Assembly: GCF_014058705.1 (NCBI RefSeq)
Contig: NZ_CP059692.1
Location: forward strand, 1,369,001 to 1,433,000
Reading direction: 5' to 3'
DNA length: 64,000 bases
DNA from: Aureimonas mangrovi
GTDB lineage: Bacteria; Pseudomonadota; Alphaproteobacteria; Rhizobiales; Rhizobiaceae
The notes under the pieces are model-generated. The model did no database searches. It was not told the origin of the DNA and worked only from the letters and a program-made list of their open reading frames with translations. Below, one piece after another: positions 27,377 through 36,198 of this stretch. Positions within the stretch are counted from its first letter, which is position 1. Every line of letters starts with the position of its first letter. Both the position numbers and the translations under genes were made by a program.

Positions 27377-27509
27377 CGCGGATCCTTCACTTGCCTGCAG
27401 GCTGGCTGCGCAGACGCTTTCGCGCCTGCGACATGCCCCGCTCATAGAGCATCACGGAGCGATCCGAAACCGCGCGAGGGCGAGTTGTCGGCGATCTTGC
27501 CGGCCTGTC

Positions 27510-27866
27510 TCAACCGCCGCGGGCAAGCCGGCGCCGATTTGCCCGCACGCGATCCGAATAAGGTTTAAGGCCCGCTGACAGGATGCCGTCCGCATCGAAG
27601 AGCTTCCCCGGCGCGCCCGCCATCGCCGCGGCGGTGGCACCGACGAAGGCGCTACCCACTGCTAGGTTCATGGCGAGGACGCTTTCATATCCGGCCTGCA
27701 CCTTCTCCCAAACCATGCGCTCGGCCTCGTCTGAGTCGAGCTTTCCGAGCCCGAAGCCGGAAAGCCACAGGCCGCCGACACGAGATCCGACCACGAGCGG
27801 GGCGAGCGTGGAAAGCGCAAGCATTTCTGCGGCGACCTTGGGGAACGGGTTCTTGCCGGACGTCAT
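27510..27866 (-). CDS. Hypothetical protein, phasin-like in size and composition
   Basis: Protein of 118 residues with no catalytic motif. It begins MTSGKNPFPKVAAEML, has two Ala/Gly-rich amphipathic or weakly hydrophobic stretches (residues 14-35 and 68-90), and ends in a basic tail. The ATG follows a GAGGAATG ribosome site at good spacing, and the upstream in-frame region back to 28232 is clearly non-coding. Size and helix content recall phasins and related alphaproteobacterial granule or stress proteins, but I do not assign a family. It is divergent from the entericidin-like gene, and both may be under general stress control. Confidence 0.65.
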   Translation of the reverse strand: MTSGKNPFPKVAAEMLALSTLAPLVVGSRVGGLWLSGFGLGKLDSDEAERMVWEKVQAGYESVLAMNLAVGSAFVGATAAAMAGAPGKLFDADGILSAGLKPYSDRVRANRRRLARGG

Positions 27867-28012
27867 CGTACATTCCTCGACGGGCGCGTCGATGGATGGC
27901 GCGCGAACGGTTCGACATGTGGGAGCGCGTACTGCTGATTCAAAGTGCGACGGTTGCTCGCACAGGCGCGCGGCGACGCATGAAGAAAAATGCTTGACGC
28001 CGTTCCGGGACC

Positions 28013-28037
28013 GGAACCTTTTCGTGATGATGCGGTT
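28013..28037 (+). promoter_or_regulatory. EcfG-like general stress promoter
   Basis: GGAAC at 28013-28017, a 16-bp spacer, then GGTT at 28034-28037. The alphaproteobacterial EcfG consensus is GGAAC-N16/17-cGTT. It is placed correctly, about 37 bp ahead of the start of the entericidin-like gene, with AGGAG at 28062-28066. A second GGAAC on the minus strand (28002-28006) faces the divergent gene but has a poor partner element. Confidence 0.6.
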
Positions 28038-28073
28038 ATCGCGGAATACCGCCTTGTTCCACAGGAGTATCCA

Positions 28074-28223
28074 ATGTCGCAGCGCCGCATCGCCATTATT
28101 GCCGCCTCTCTCGCCGCCGCTATGGCCCTTTCGGCCTGCGCCAACACCGTGCGCGGTGTCGGGCGCGATCTCGGCAACACTGTCGACGCGACCGAAGGTG
28201 CCGTGAACGACGTCGCTCGCTGA
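28074..28223 (+). CDS. Entericidin A/B-family small lipoprotein
   Basis: Peptide of 49 residues with a basic start, a hydrophobic signal helix and a lipobox L-S-A-C at residues 20-23. The tail ANTVRGVGRDLGNTVDA is characteristic of the EcnA/EcnB family of small envelope lipoproteins, which are induced in stationary phase or under osmotic stress. After cleavage the lipidated mature peptide would be only about 27 residues. An AGGAG site precedes the ATG, an EcfG-like promoter lies upstream, and a strong terminator lies downstream, so it forms its own transcription unit. Whether it acts as an antidote, toxin or structural lipoprotein here is unknown. Confidence 0.9.
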   Translation: MSQRRIAIIAASLAAAMALSACANTVRGVGRDLGNTVDATEGAVNDVAR

Positions 28224-28262
28224 GCGAAGCAAGCGCGGCGCCTGAGCCGCAGATTTCCTGAG

Positions 28263-28293
28263 AGGGCTCCGCCGTTCACTGGCGGAGCCCTTT
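28263..28293 (+). terminator. Rho-independent terminator after the entericidin gene
   Basis: Perfect 11-bp inverted repeat (28263-28273 with 28281-28291) with a 7-base loop, followed by TTT-C-GTT. It also lies just past the end of the convergent ProV-type gene. Confidence 0.8.
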
Positions 28294-28316
28294 CGTTATC
28301 GGCAGGACGCTGGCGT

Positions 28317-29399
28317 TCAGGTGCGCGTCTGCCCCAGCCTTCGAAGCGTGTCCCTTTCCAGACGGCTTGGCCTCGTCAGCGCCGTGACGACGGCATCCAG
28401 GCTGACGATGCCGATCGCTCTCCCGGCGCCGTCGACAACGGCCGCGCTGTCGGCGGGGCCGTCCGAAAGCCGCCTTGCAGCCTCCCGCAAGCGTGTCGTC
28501 GCCGGCAGCGTGAAGCCCGGGGGGGCTATCGTGCCTTCGGCTGGAACCACGAGGCCGGGCAGGGCGCCGATCTCCACAATACGTCCCTGATCCACATCAC
28601 CCACGAAGGCGGCGACATAGTCGCTCTGCGGATCCAGCACGATCTCCTGTCCGGTCCCCTCGCGGACGAGCTCACCGTCCTTGAGGATCGCGATGCGATC
28701 GCCAAGACGCAGGGCCTCATCGAGATCATGCGTGATGAATACGATGGTGCGGCCGAGTTCGCCCTGCAAATCGAGGAGAAGGCTCTGCATATCCGTGCGG
28801 ATGAGCGGGTCCAGCGCCGAAAAAGCCTCGTCCATCAGCATGATGTCGGCATCCGTGGCGAGTGCACGGGCAAGGCCCACGCGCTGCTGCATTCCGCCGG
28901 AAAGCTGAGCGGGATAGCGAGTTTCCTGACCTGCGAGCCCGACGCGCTCGATCCATCGACGGGCCCGCTCCACGCGTTCGGCCCGGCCGACGCCCGCCGC
29001 TTTCAGCCCATACGCGACGTTCTCCTCGACCGTTCGATGCGGCAGGAGCGCGAAGCGCTGGAACACCATGGAAATCTTGCGCCGGCGCACCTCGCGCAGC
29101 TCGCGTTCGGGCAGCCCCAGCATGTCGACGCCGTCGACCTCCACGCTGCCGCTCGTGGGCTCGATGAGGCGGTTGATGTGGCGCACGAGCGTGGACTTGC
29201 CCGAGCCCGACAGGCCCATGATGACCTGGATGTGGCCCTTGGCGACATCCAGATCCACATCCCGCAGCGCCAGCCGCGTGCGATAGCGCTCGATGAGCGC
29301 GGGGCGCTCCTCGGGGTCGCGCATGCGCTCGGCCACTACGCCGGCGTCCGAGCCGAACAGCTTGGTCAGCCCCCTCAGGCGGATGGCCGCATCACTCAT
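28317..29399 (-). CDS. proV: Quaternary-amine ABC transporter ATPase, ProV/ChoV type
   Basis: ATP-binding subunit of 360 residues of a glycine betaine/proline/choline importer. Walker A is GLSGSGKST (about 61-69), the signature is LSGGMQQRVGLARAL, and Walker B is IMLMDEAFSALDP. The extra N-terminal insertion between the first strand and Walker A (VVAERMRDPEERPALIERYR) is typical of ProV. A degenerate tandem CBS region follows from about 275 to 350. The start is placed at MSDAAIRLRGL, overlapping the upstream permease by 8 bp. No ProX-type binding protein is adjacent. Confidence 0.9.
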   Translation of the reverse strand: MSDAAIRLRGLTKLFGSDAGVVAERMRDPEERPALIERYRTRLALRDVDLDVAKGHIQVIMGLSGSGKSTLVRHINRLIEPTSGSVEVDGVDMLGLPERELREVRRRKISMVFQRFALLPHRTVEENVAYGLKAAGVGRAERVERARRWIERVGLAGQETRYPAQLSGGMQQRVGLARALATDADIMLMDEAFSALDPLIRTDMQSLLLDLQGELGRTIVFITHDLDEALRLGDRIAILKDGELVREGTGQEIVLDPQSDYVAAFVGDVDQGRIVEIGALPGLVVPAEGTIAPPGFTLPATTRLREAARRLSDGPADSAAVVDGAGRAIGIVSLDAVVTALTRPSRLERDTLRRLGQTRT

Positions 29400-30282
29400 C
29401 GGAGCCGCCCTCCCGGCGCTGCAACCGCCGCCCCAGAGCCTGACTCGTACGATCGAAGACGATTGCGATCGCCACGATAGCGAGGCCATTGAGGAGACCT
29501 TGCGTGAAATACTGGTTGGTGATCGCCTGCAGGACCGGTTGGCCGAGGCCGCGAACGCCGATAAGCGACGCGACGACCACCATCGCCAGTGCCATCATGA
29601 TCGTCTGATTGATGCCGGCCATGATGGTGGGAAGCGCCAGCGGAAGCTGGACCTCGGTCAGCTTCGCCCACGGGCTTGAGCCGAAGGCGTCTGCTGCCTC
29701 CAGTGTCTCCTTGTCGACGAGGCGGATACCGAGATTGGTCAGCCGGATCACCGGCGGCATGGCGTAGACCACCACCACGATGACGCCGGGAATAAGCCCG
29801 ATGCCGAGAAGCATGACGATCGGGATGAGATAGACGAAGGACGGCATGGTCTGCATCACGTCCAGCACCGGGTTCAGCGTAGCCTGAAGCCTGTCGGAGC
29901 GCGACATCGCGATGCCGACGGGAACGCCGATCGCCACCGCGAGGAGGGTGCAGACAAGGATGACGGCGAGCGTGCGCATCGCGTCGTCCCACATGCCGAG
30001 GAGCCCGATCAGGACGAATGCGACAAGCGCACCGAGCGTGATGGCGCGCGAGCGCGAGGAAAACCAGATGATCGTGCCGAAGACGGCGAGCACCAGCCAC
30101 CAGGGGGCGCCGAGTAGAAGCTGTTCGAACCACAGCAGAAAGTCGAGGAGCGGCCGAAAGATCGCTTCGATTGTCGTCCCGTAGCTTCTCGAGAACGCAC
30201 GATACTGCCCGTCGATCGCCCTCGCGATCTCACGCAGCACGCGCGGCTCGATCTGCGGGAAGGCCCAGAGCCAGTCCATCAT
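29392..30282 (-). CDS. proW: Quaternary-amine ABC transporter permease, ProW type
   Basis: Inner-membrane permease of 296 residues for a betaine- or choline-type osmolyte. An N-terminal soluble stretch (1-50) precedes about six membrane segments. The conserved EAA-like cytoplasmic loop reads EAADAFGSSPWAKLTEVQLPLALPTIMAGINQ... at about 190-220, and MQTMPSFVYLIPIVMLLGIG is the family's central helix. It is the first gene of a two-gene minus-strand unit with the ATPase, which it overlaps by 8 bp. The substrate-binding protein must come from elsewhere in the genome. Confidence 0.9.
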   Translation of the reverse strand: MMDWLWAFPQIEPRVLREIARAIDGQYRAFSRSYGTTIEAIFRPLLDFLLWFEQLLLGAPWWLVLAVFGTIIWFSSRSRAITLGALVAFVLIGLLGMWDDAMRTLAVILVCTLLAVAIGVPVGIAMSRSDRLQATLNPVLDVMQTMPSFVYLIPIVMLLGIGLIPGVIVVVVYAMPPVIRLTNLGIRLVDKETLEAADAFGSSPWAKLTEVQLPLALPTIMAGINQTIMMALAMVVVASLIGVRGLGQPVLQAITNQYFTQGLLNGLAIVAIAIVFDRTSQALGRRLQRREGGSDE

Positions 30283-30391
30283 CCGCCTTCTCGTTCATGG
30301 CGGCAGGCCCTGCCCGCCGGATGGCGCCCGGAAAGCCGGACAAGTGGTGGCAGATGTGCGCCGGTGGGGCGATGTCAAACGCCTGCGACGA

Positions 30392-30724
30392 TCAGGCCGG
30401 CAGCATCCGCCGGATCTCGGACGGGCGGAACGGCTTGGCGATCCGCGGGACGTCGCGGAAGGCCTCGGGCAACGACGGAAGGCTGCCGGAGACGAAGCAG
30501 AACGGAACGTGCCGCTTGAGAAGATCGTGGGCAACCGCCAGCGAATTGCGCGAACGGCTGCCGAGATCAAAATCGAGGAACGCGAAATCCACGCCCTCGG
30601 CCACACGGTCGAGACCGCTTTCCACGTTGCCAGCCAGAACGCACTCCGCGCCGCAACCGTCGAAAACGATATCTTCGAGGTCCATCGCGATCAGCGGCTC
30701 GTCTTCAAGGATCAGGATACGCAT
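30392..30724 (-). CDS. Single-domain response regulator (CheY-like receiver)
   Basis: Protein of 110 residues that is a bare receiver domain. The acidic pocket is seen in LILEDEPLIAMDLE (Glu7/Asp8), the phosphoacceptor Asp sits in FAFLDFDLGS (about residue 54), a Ser is in FVSGS, and the switch Lys is in IAKPFRP (about 98). There is no output domain, so it must act on a partner protein or as a phosphate sink. Similar stand-alone receivers are common in Rhizobiales. The true start is MRILILEDEP; the longer in-frame extension upstream is not protein-like. It is followed by no kinase, and the nearest upstream minus-strand gene encodes the GGDEF/EAL protein 122 bp away. Confidence 0.88.
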   Translation of the reverse strand: MRILILEDEPLIAMDLEDIVFDGCGAECVLAGNVESGLDRVAEGVDFAFLDFDLGSRSRNSLAVAHDLLKRHVPFCFVSGSLPSLPEAFRDVPRIAKPFRPSEIRRMLPA

Positions 30725-30846
30725 GACTTCGCCCTTTGCCTTCTGTTTCAAAGCAACGATATGGCCAAGGCGTGGTTTCGTGTCCGATCGATCTTTACGA
30801 AAATTCGCAGAGAATTCGACAATTCTTGGTAAATGCATCGTTAAAT

Positions 30847-32832
30847 TCACTGCACGCTGAGCGAGGCCGGCTGCAGGACGGTAATGGGTTGGGACCGTCT
30901 TGTGCTCATCGACTGGAGAAGTTCGCCTGCCACATGGGTCGCCGAGACAGGGCGACCGAAAAAGAAACCCTGCAACTGGTCGCAACCGAAGGCACGCAGA
31001 AGATCGGCCTGCTCTTGCGTCTCGATGCCTTCGGCCGTGACCTTCAGGCCGAGATTGTGCGCGAGCGCAATAATGGTTTCGAGGATCTGGGGAATGCTCG
31101 TTTTGCCCTCATCGAAGGCCGCCATGAAAGACTGGTCGATCTTCAGCTTGTCGAACGGGAAGCGCCAGAGGTAGCCGAGCGAGGAGTATCCGGTGCCGAA
31201 GTCGTCCATGTCTACGGAAACGCCGAGCGTCTTGAGCGCGCGCAACTGTTCGAGGATGGCGTCGGACTGCTCCAGCAACAGTGACTCGACGACTTCGATG
31301 CCGAGCCGGTGGCCGGGTATGCCAGCTTCGGCCAGTGCTCGACGCACGATCTCGACGAGGTCGCCGTCATGGAACTGCACGGCTGACAGGTTGACGGAGA
31401 CGAACAGATGTTCGGGCCAAAGGGCTGCCTGGCGCGCGGCCTCGCCGATGACCCACGAGCCGATGTCCTTGATGTAGCCGCGCGCTTCCGCGATCGGAAT
31501 GAACACTGATGGTGGTACGAACCCGCCTTCACCGTCGGGCATTCGGATCAATGCCTCAAATCCTATCAACTCCTGAGACTGACCGGAGACGATGGGCTGG
31601 TAGAAGAGCTCGAAGCCGTTGCCGGAGAGCGCCTCGCGAAGAAGCTGCTCCATCTGGCGTCGACGATGAGAATCGGTATCCATCGATGGGCGGAAAAGCG
31701 TGAATTCTTCCCGCCGCACGGCCTTCTGATGAAGGAATGCAAGTTCAGCGTGTTTAATGAGGTCGGTGTAGCTGCGCCCGTGCTCGGGCGTCATCGCCGC
31801 ACCGATCGAGAGACCAGGAACGACACGCCCTCCGTCCAGTTCGATCGGGTCGCTCATCGCGGCAGTGATCCGGTGCGCGAACGCGTGAAGGTTCTCCTCG
31901 GCTCGCACCCCGCGCTGAAGAATGGCGAATTCGTCCGGGCCGATGCGGGCCACGAGGTCGCCCCGCTCTGCGATTTCGCCGAGCCGCGCTGCGATCGCTC
32001 GCAGGAGTTCGTCGCCGCAGGCCTGGCCCATGCTGTCGTTGATGTCGCCGAGGCCGTCCACGTCGATGAACCAGAGCGCCATGCGCTCGCGGGTGGCGCG
32101 GGATGTGGAGAGGATGCGGTCCGTCTCCTCGTGCATGCGCCTGCGGTTGAGGAGAGTCGTCAGAGAATCGTGGTTGTGAAGGAAGACGATACGCTCGTCC
32201 GCCTCGTCCATGCGTCGCTTTCGGCGCATGTAAAGGAGCGCGGGCAGTCCTGCGGCCACGAAGAGAATGGCGAGAAGCTGCAGGGAGGCCAAGCTGAGCG
32301 TCCTCGCGAACGCGATGTTCTCTGCGGTGGTGTCGATCTGGGCCGAGAGATAGGCGACTGGCCTCCCGTCCTCGATCAGCGGCATGACGATGGAGGGAAT
32401 GTCTCCGGCCCCACTCGCCATCTGCCAATAGCCCTCGCGCGCCAGCGTCTCGTGCGAGAGGCGCCGGCCTTGCGAAACGCCGCCGGGCCGGTCCCGCAGC
32501 ATCCAGGCCTCGCCCTTAGCCCCGGTGCTGAACACCTCGGCGCCCGTCTGGTCGAAGATGCTGAAGCCGGTGATCTGCGCGAGGGCAGCCGCATTCCTGA
32601 TCCGCGTCTCGATGTCGGGCACGCGCGCGACGCCGGTCACGAGCGCGTCCAGCCGTTCGCGATTGGCGAGCAGATAGTCTGCGAAGGTTGCCGCGCGATG
32701 ATTGGCGTTTTCCTGCACGAGCCGTTCGATCGTCGACTGGCCAAGCCAGGTCGTGCCGAGTGCAATGAACGCCGCGATGGCCAATCCGCCGCCGAACGTC
32801 GCCAGGTATCTTTTCGCGATCGTCAGAAGCAT
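30847..32832 (-). CDS. Membrane GGDEF-EAL protein, probable c-di-GMP phosphodiesterase
   Basis: Protein of 661 residues: a transmembrane helix (6-28), a periplasmic sensing region (29-180), a second helix (181-202), a GGDEF domain and a C-terminal EAL domain. The GGDEF signature is G-P-D-E-F at 298-302, so cyclase activity is doubtful. The EAL domain looks complete: EALIR at 426-430, NLSAVQF, DDFGTGYSSLGYL, KIDQSF, TAEGIET and QGFFFGRP. It therefore most likely degrades c-di-GMP, with the GGDEF part perhaps regulating by GTP binding. The ATG at 32832 is preferred over an upstream TTG at 32859 because the first membrane helix follows at normal distance. Confidence 0.9.
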   Translation of the reverse strand: MLLTIAKRYLATFGGGLAIAAFIALGTTWLGQSTIERLVQENANHRAATFADYLLANRERLDALVTGVARVPDIETRIRNAAALAQITGFSIFDQTGAEVFSTGAKGEAWMLRDRPGGVSQGRRLSHETLAREGYWQMASGAGDIPSIVMPLIEDGRPVAYLSAQIDTTAENIAFARTLSLASLQLLAILFVAAGLPALLYMRRKRRMDEADERIVFLHNHDSLTTLLNRRRMHEETDRILSTSRATRERMALWFIDVDGLGDINDSMGQACGDELLRAIAARLGEIAERGDLVARIGPDEFAILQRGVRAEENLHAFAHRITAAMSDPIELDGGRVVPGLSIGAAMTPEHGRSYTDLIKHAELAFLHQKAVRREEFTLFRPSMDTDSHRRRQMEQLLREALSGNGFELFYQPIVSGQSQELIGFEALIRMPDGEGGFVPPSVFIPIAEARGYIKDIGSWVIGEAARQAALWPEHLFVSVNLSAVQFHDGDLVEIVRRALAEAGIPGHRLGIEVVESLLLEQSDAILEQLRALKTLGVSVDMDDFGTGYSSLGYLWRFPFDKLKIDQSFMAAFDEGKTSIPQILETIIALAHNLGLKVTAEGIETQEQADLLRAFGCDQLQGFFFGRPVSATHVAGELLQSMSTRRSQPITVLQPASLSVQ

Positions 32833-32913
32833 CACGCCGTCCAGCTCTTGCCGAGCCAACCTACACGCGCTTCCTTAAAAAATCGGTGAGACAAAGTCGA
32901 AAGGGCGGTCGCT

Positions 32914-33834
32914 TCAGACTTTCCAGCGACGGTGGAACCACATCCACTGTTCGGGTGCTTCGCGCACCCAGCCTTCCACCACGTCATTGAGAAGCTGGCA
33001 GCTTGCGTCGACGTCGATCGCTCCGCCTTCATCGCGTGGAAGGTCCAGCCTCGGGCTCAAAACAAGACGATAGCGCCCGTCGGCAAGACGAAGCGAGCGC
33101 ACGGGGTAGACTTCTGCGTCGAACTGACGCGCAAGTTTCGGCAAAAGCGGGTTGGTGCGAACGGGCCGTCCGAAGAAAGTTCCCGGCCGGCCGCGCGCGA
33201 ACTTCTGGTCGACGAGCATTCCGACGGATTTTCCGTCCTGCAGTGCGGCGGCAAGCGGCCACACCGCGCCCGCCTTCGAGGGAACGAGATGGCCGCCGCG
33301 CGTGCGCCGCGCGCCGAGCACCTTGCGCCCGATGAAGCGGTTGTTGGGCGGCCGGAACAGCACTGTGACCTCCAGGTCGAAGGTCGCCGCGCAGATTGGC
33401 AGGAGCTCGAAACAGCCCAGATGCCCCGTGAAGAAGAGGAACGGACCCTTTCGCTCGCGAAGCTCGATGAAGGTCTCGATGCCTTCCACCTCTACGATGC
33501 CGGAGCCGTCCGGGCGTTCGGGATCGTAGTCGAAGATCTCATCGAGATAGACGTACTCGGCCGCCAGGCGCCCCATATGGCCCCAATTCTCGCGCGCGGT
33601 GGCGCGCACCCACGCCTCTTCCCTTTCGGGGAACGCCTTGCGCAAGTTGTCGAGCGCGAGGCGGTGGCGCGGTGTCAGCGGGCCAACCGCTCGGGCGATC
33701 GCGGCAGCGGCATCGATGCCGGCCCGCGCAGGGAACCGGCGCAGCACGGCGAGAATTGCGAAGACGAGCTGCGCGAACAGCCAGTCCCCGACGAGATCCA
33801 GCTTCTTCTTGAGCCGGAAGAGCGTGGTCTTCAT
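32914..33834 (-). CDS. lpxXL: Lipid A very-long-chain acyltransferase LpxXL
   Basis: Acyltransferase of 306 residues of the LpxL/HtrB family, anchored by an N-terminal hydrophobic segment (about residues 15-40). The catalytic motif is H-x4-E in FFTGHLGCFELLP, as in LpxL, and the late motif FFGRPVRTN is also present. In Rhizobiales the paralog encoded at the end of the acpXL cluster transfers a 27-hydroxy-octacosanoate-type chain from AcpXL to lipid A. The cluster position here (last, 4-bp overlap with adh2XL) supports that identity over a general lauroyltransferase. An in-frame extension upstream to 34572 is just read-through of the antisense-like frame of adh2XL. Confidence 0.88.
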   Translation of the reverse strand: MKTTLFRLKKKLDLVGDWLFAQLVFAILAVLRRFPARAGIDAAAAIARAVGPLTPRHRLALDNLRKAFPEREEAWVRATARENWGHMGRLAAEYVYLDEIFDYDPERPDGSGIVEVEGIETFIELRERKGPFLFFTGHLGCFELLPICAATFDLEVTVLFRPPNNRFIGRKVLGARRTRGGHLVPSKAGAVWPLAAALQDGKSVGMLVDQKFARGRPGTFFGRPVRTNPLLPKLARQFDAEVYPVRSLRLADGRYRLVLSPRLDLPRDEGGAIDVDASCQLLNDVVEGWVREAPEQWMWFHRRWKV

Positions 33835-34883
33835 GCCGCGTTCTGGGCCACGTCTTGCCGCATGTCGAGAACGATCTTGCCGAAGACCTCGCGGCCTTCC
33901 ATGCGCTTCAGTGCCACCTCGATCCCGTCCATGTCGACGCGCGTATCGATCACGGGCGCAACCATGCCCTCCGCCATCTTGGTCATGGCGTTCGCCATGT
34001 TCTCCATCCGGCAGCCGAAGGAGCCGAGGAGCTTGAGCTGCTGCTGGAACAGCATCATCAGATTCACTTCGGTCGAGACGCCGGATGTGGAGCCGCAGGT
34101 CACGAGCCGCCCGCCGCGCTTCAGGCACAGCATGGAACCGGCGAACGTGTCCTTGCCGACATGCTCGAAGACGACGTCGACGCCCTTCTTCTTCGTCAGC
34201 TTGCGCACCACGCCCTCGAAGCGATCGGAGCGGTAATTGATCACGTGATCGGCGCCGAGCGCCCTGGCAGGCTCGATCTTCGCGTCCGATCCCACCGTGG
34301 TGATCACCGTCGCACCGTGACGCTTGGCGAGCTGGATCGCGGCCGTGCCGATGCCCGAGCCGCCGGCATGGACGAGGATCGTTTCGCCCGGCCGCAGCCT
34401 GGCATTGTCGAACAGCATATGCTCGACCGTGCCGAATGTGACGGGCGCGAGCGCCGCGCCGACCGCGTCGCAGCCGTTCGGGGCTGGCACGAGAAGGCGG
34501 GCCGGCAGGTTCACCCGCTCGCAGGCGAAACCGTCGAGATGGAAACCGTGGACGCCCGAGACGTGCTCGCACAGATTGTCACGACCCTCGCGGCAAGGCC
34601 GGCAGAGGCCGCAGGTGCGTGCGCCGTAGATCGAGACGCGCTGTCCGGGAACGAGGCCGGAAGCTCCGGGGCCCAGCGCCTCCACGATGCCGGCCGCCTC
34701 GGCTCCGATCGTCAGCGGCATCTTGCGCTTGGCGAAGGCCATGCCGCGCCAGCCCCAGACGTCGATGTGGTTGAGCGCCACGACCTCGATGCGCACAGTG
34801 ACCTCGCCGGCGCCGGGCGCGCCGGGCTCCTCGATCTCGACCTGCCTCAGATCGCGGTCGCCGACGAGTTGAAGTGCACGCAT
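33831..34883 (-). CDS. adh2XL: Zinc-binding MDR dehydrogenase of the AcpXL cluster
   Basis: Medium-chain dehydrogenase/reductase of 350 residues. It has the structural-zinc cysteine cluster CGLCRPCREGRDNLC (about residues 95-109), and the catalytic-domain and NAD(P) Rossmann segments VHAGGSGIGTAAIQLAKRHGA (about 170-190). In rhizobia the equivalent gene of the acpXL cluster (orfE/adh2XL) is required for normal VLCFA assembly, possibly in reducing or oxidising a chain intermediate; its exact reaction is not settled. It starts 31 bp after fabF1XL and overlaps lpxXL by 4 bp, so it belongs to the same operon. Confidence 0.88.
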   Translation of the reverse strand: MRALQLVGDRDLRQVEIEEPGAPGAGEVTVRIEVVALNHIDVWGWRGMAFAKRKMPLTIGAEAAGIVEALGPGASGLVPGQRVSIYGARTCGLCRPCREGRDNLCEHVSGVHGFHLDGFACERVNLPARLLVPAPNGCDAVGAALAPVTFGTVEHMLFDNARLRPGETILVHAGGSGIGTAAIQLAKRHGATVITTVGSDAKIEPARALGADHVINYRSDRFEGVVRKLTKKKGVDVVFEHVGKDTFAGSMLCLKRGGRLVTCGSTSGVSTEVNLMMLFQQQLKLLGSFGCRMENMANAMTKMAEGMVAPVIDTRVDMDGIEVALKRMEGREVFGKIVLDMRQDVAQNAA

Positions 34884-34914
34884 GGAAAAGCTCGTTCTCT
34901 GATGGGAGGCGGCG

Positions 34915-36198
34915 TCAGGAGCGCGGTTCGCGCCCGAGCACCAGCGACACGTTCTGGCCGCCGAAGCCGAATGAGTTCGACAAGGTCGCCGAGACGTCAG
35001 CGTTCCGCGCCTTGTTCGGCACCGTGTCGAGCGCGATCGCCGGGTCCGCCTGCTCGTAGTTGATGGTCGGCGGGAGGCTCCCGTCGCGCATGGCCAGAAG
35101 CGAGATCACCGCCTCGATCGCCCCCGCGGCCGTCAGCGTGTGTCCGATCATCGACTTGGACGAGGAGACGGGGGTGCCGGCCAGCGCCTCGCCGAACACG
35201 GCGGACAGGCCAAGATGCTCCATCCGGTCGTTCTCGGGCGTCGAGGTGCCGTGGGCGTTCACGTAACCGATGTCTGAGGGCGACAGCCCCGCATCGTCGA
35301 GCCCGGCCTTGATCGTAGCGATGATCGGCGAGCCGTCCGGCTTGGAGCGGGTGCGGTGGAAATCGTCGGCCTTCTCGCCGCAACCCAGCAGCACACCGTA
35401 GACCGTCGCGCCGCGCGCGCGCGCCGATGCCAGCGATTCCAGAACGACCGCGCCGGCGCCCTCGGCCATGACGAAGCCGTCGCGATCCTTCGAAAAGGGC
35501 TTGGACGCCTTTTCCGGCACGTCGTTCTGCGTGGAGAGCGCAGAGAGCAGGGAAAAGCGGATCAGCGCTTCGGCCCCGACTGAGCCGTCGGTGCCGATGG
35601 CGATGCAGCGGCTCGTCTCGCCGCGCCGGATGGCTTCCACGCCGAGCTGGATGGCGCTCGCCCCCGAGGCGCATGCGGTGGACAGGGTCACGGGCAGGCC
35701 GCGCGTGCCGAGAATATCGGCGAGGCGCTCCGAGATGCCGCCGAACAGCGTCAGATCGTAGGTCGCGCTGGAGCGGTGAGAGCGCGCGATCTCCATCAGG
35801 CGTTCGTAGCCGGCCTCTTCACGTGCCGAGCCGTCCATCGCGTCGAGGGCGAAGCGGGCGGGCCATTCGAGCTCGATGGGCGGAGCGGCGAGGAAGAGCG
35901 GGCCGCCGATCTCGCCTGCCGAAAGGCCGGCCATGGCCAGCGCTTCGCGCCCGGCGCTTTCGGCCAGCGCATAGGAGAGATCGATGCCCGTCCATGGCTC
36001 GACCTTCATGAAGTCGACGGTGCCGGCGATCGTTGTGCGCAGGTTCTGCGTGGAGAAGCGCGTGATCGAGTGGATCCCGGAGCGCCCTTCGCGCAAGGCC
36101 GCCCAATTGTCCTCCACGCCCTGCCCGAGCGAGGTGACGAGGCCGAGCCCGGTGACGGCGACGACGGGACGTCCGAGATGATCGAAGTCGGCGCTCAT
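34915..36198 (-). CDS. fabF1XL: Beta-ketoacyl-ACP synthase FabF1XL (catalytic KS)
   Basis: Condensing enzyme of 427 residues that elongates acyl chains on AcpXL toward the very-long-chain fatty acid of lipid A. The active site is complete: Cys176 in TLSTACASG, His in NAHGTSTPENDR, and Lys and His in SSKSMIGHTLTAAG. The C-terminal NSFGFGGQN is also intact. It overlaps the upstream Cys-less paralog fabF2XL by 4 bp, and the arrangement looks like the KS/chain-length-factor pair of type II polyketide synthases. It is the second ketosynthase gene of the minus-strand operon. Confidence 0.92.
   Translation of the reverse strand: MSADFDHLGRPVVAVTGLGLVTSLGQGVEDNWAALREGRSGIHSITRFSTQNLRTTIAGTVDFMKVEPWTGIDLSYALAESAGREALAMAGLSAGEIGGPLFLAAPPIELEWPARFALDAMDGSAREEAGYERLMEIARSHRSSATYDLTLFGGISERLADILGTRGLPVTLSTACASGASAIQLGVEAIRRGETSRCIAIGTDGSVGAEALIRFSLLSALSTQNDVPEKASKPFSKDRDGFVMAEGAGAVVLESLASARARGATVYGVLLGCGEKADDFHRTRSKPDGSPIIATIKAGLDDAGLSPSDIGYVNAHGTSTPENDRMEHLGLSAVFGEALAGTPVSSSKSMIGHTLTAAGAIEAVISLLAMRDGSLPPTINYEQADPAIALDTVPNKARNADVSATLSNSFGFGGQNVSLVLGREPRS

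Noticed and set aside
33835-34572. N-terminal extension of lpxXL
   Set aside because: The added 246 residues are an out-of-frame reading of adh2XL; the LpxL-type start MKTTLFRLKKK at 33834 is clear.
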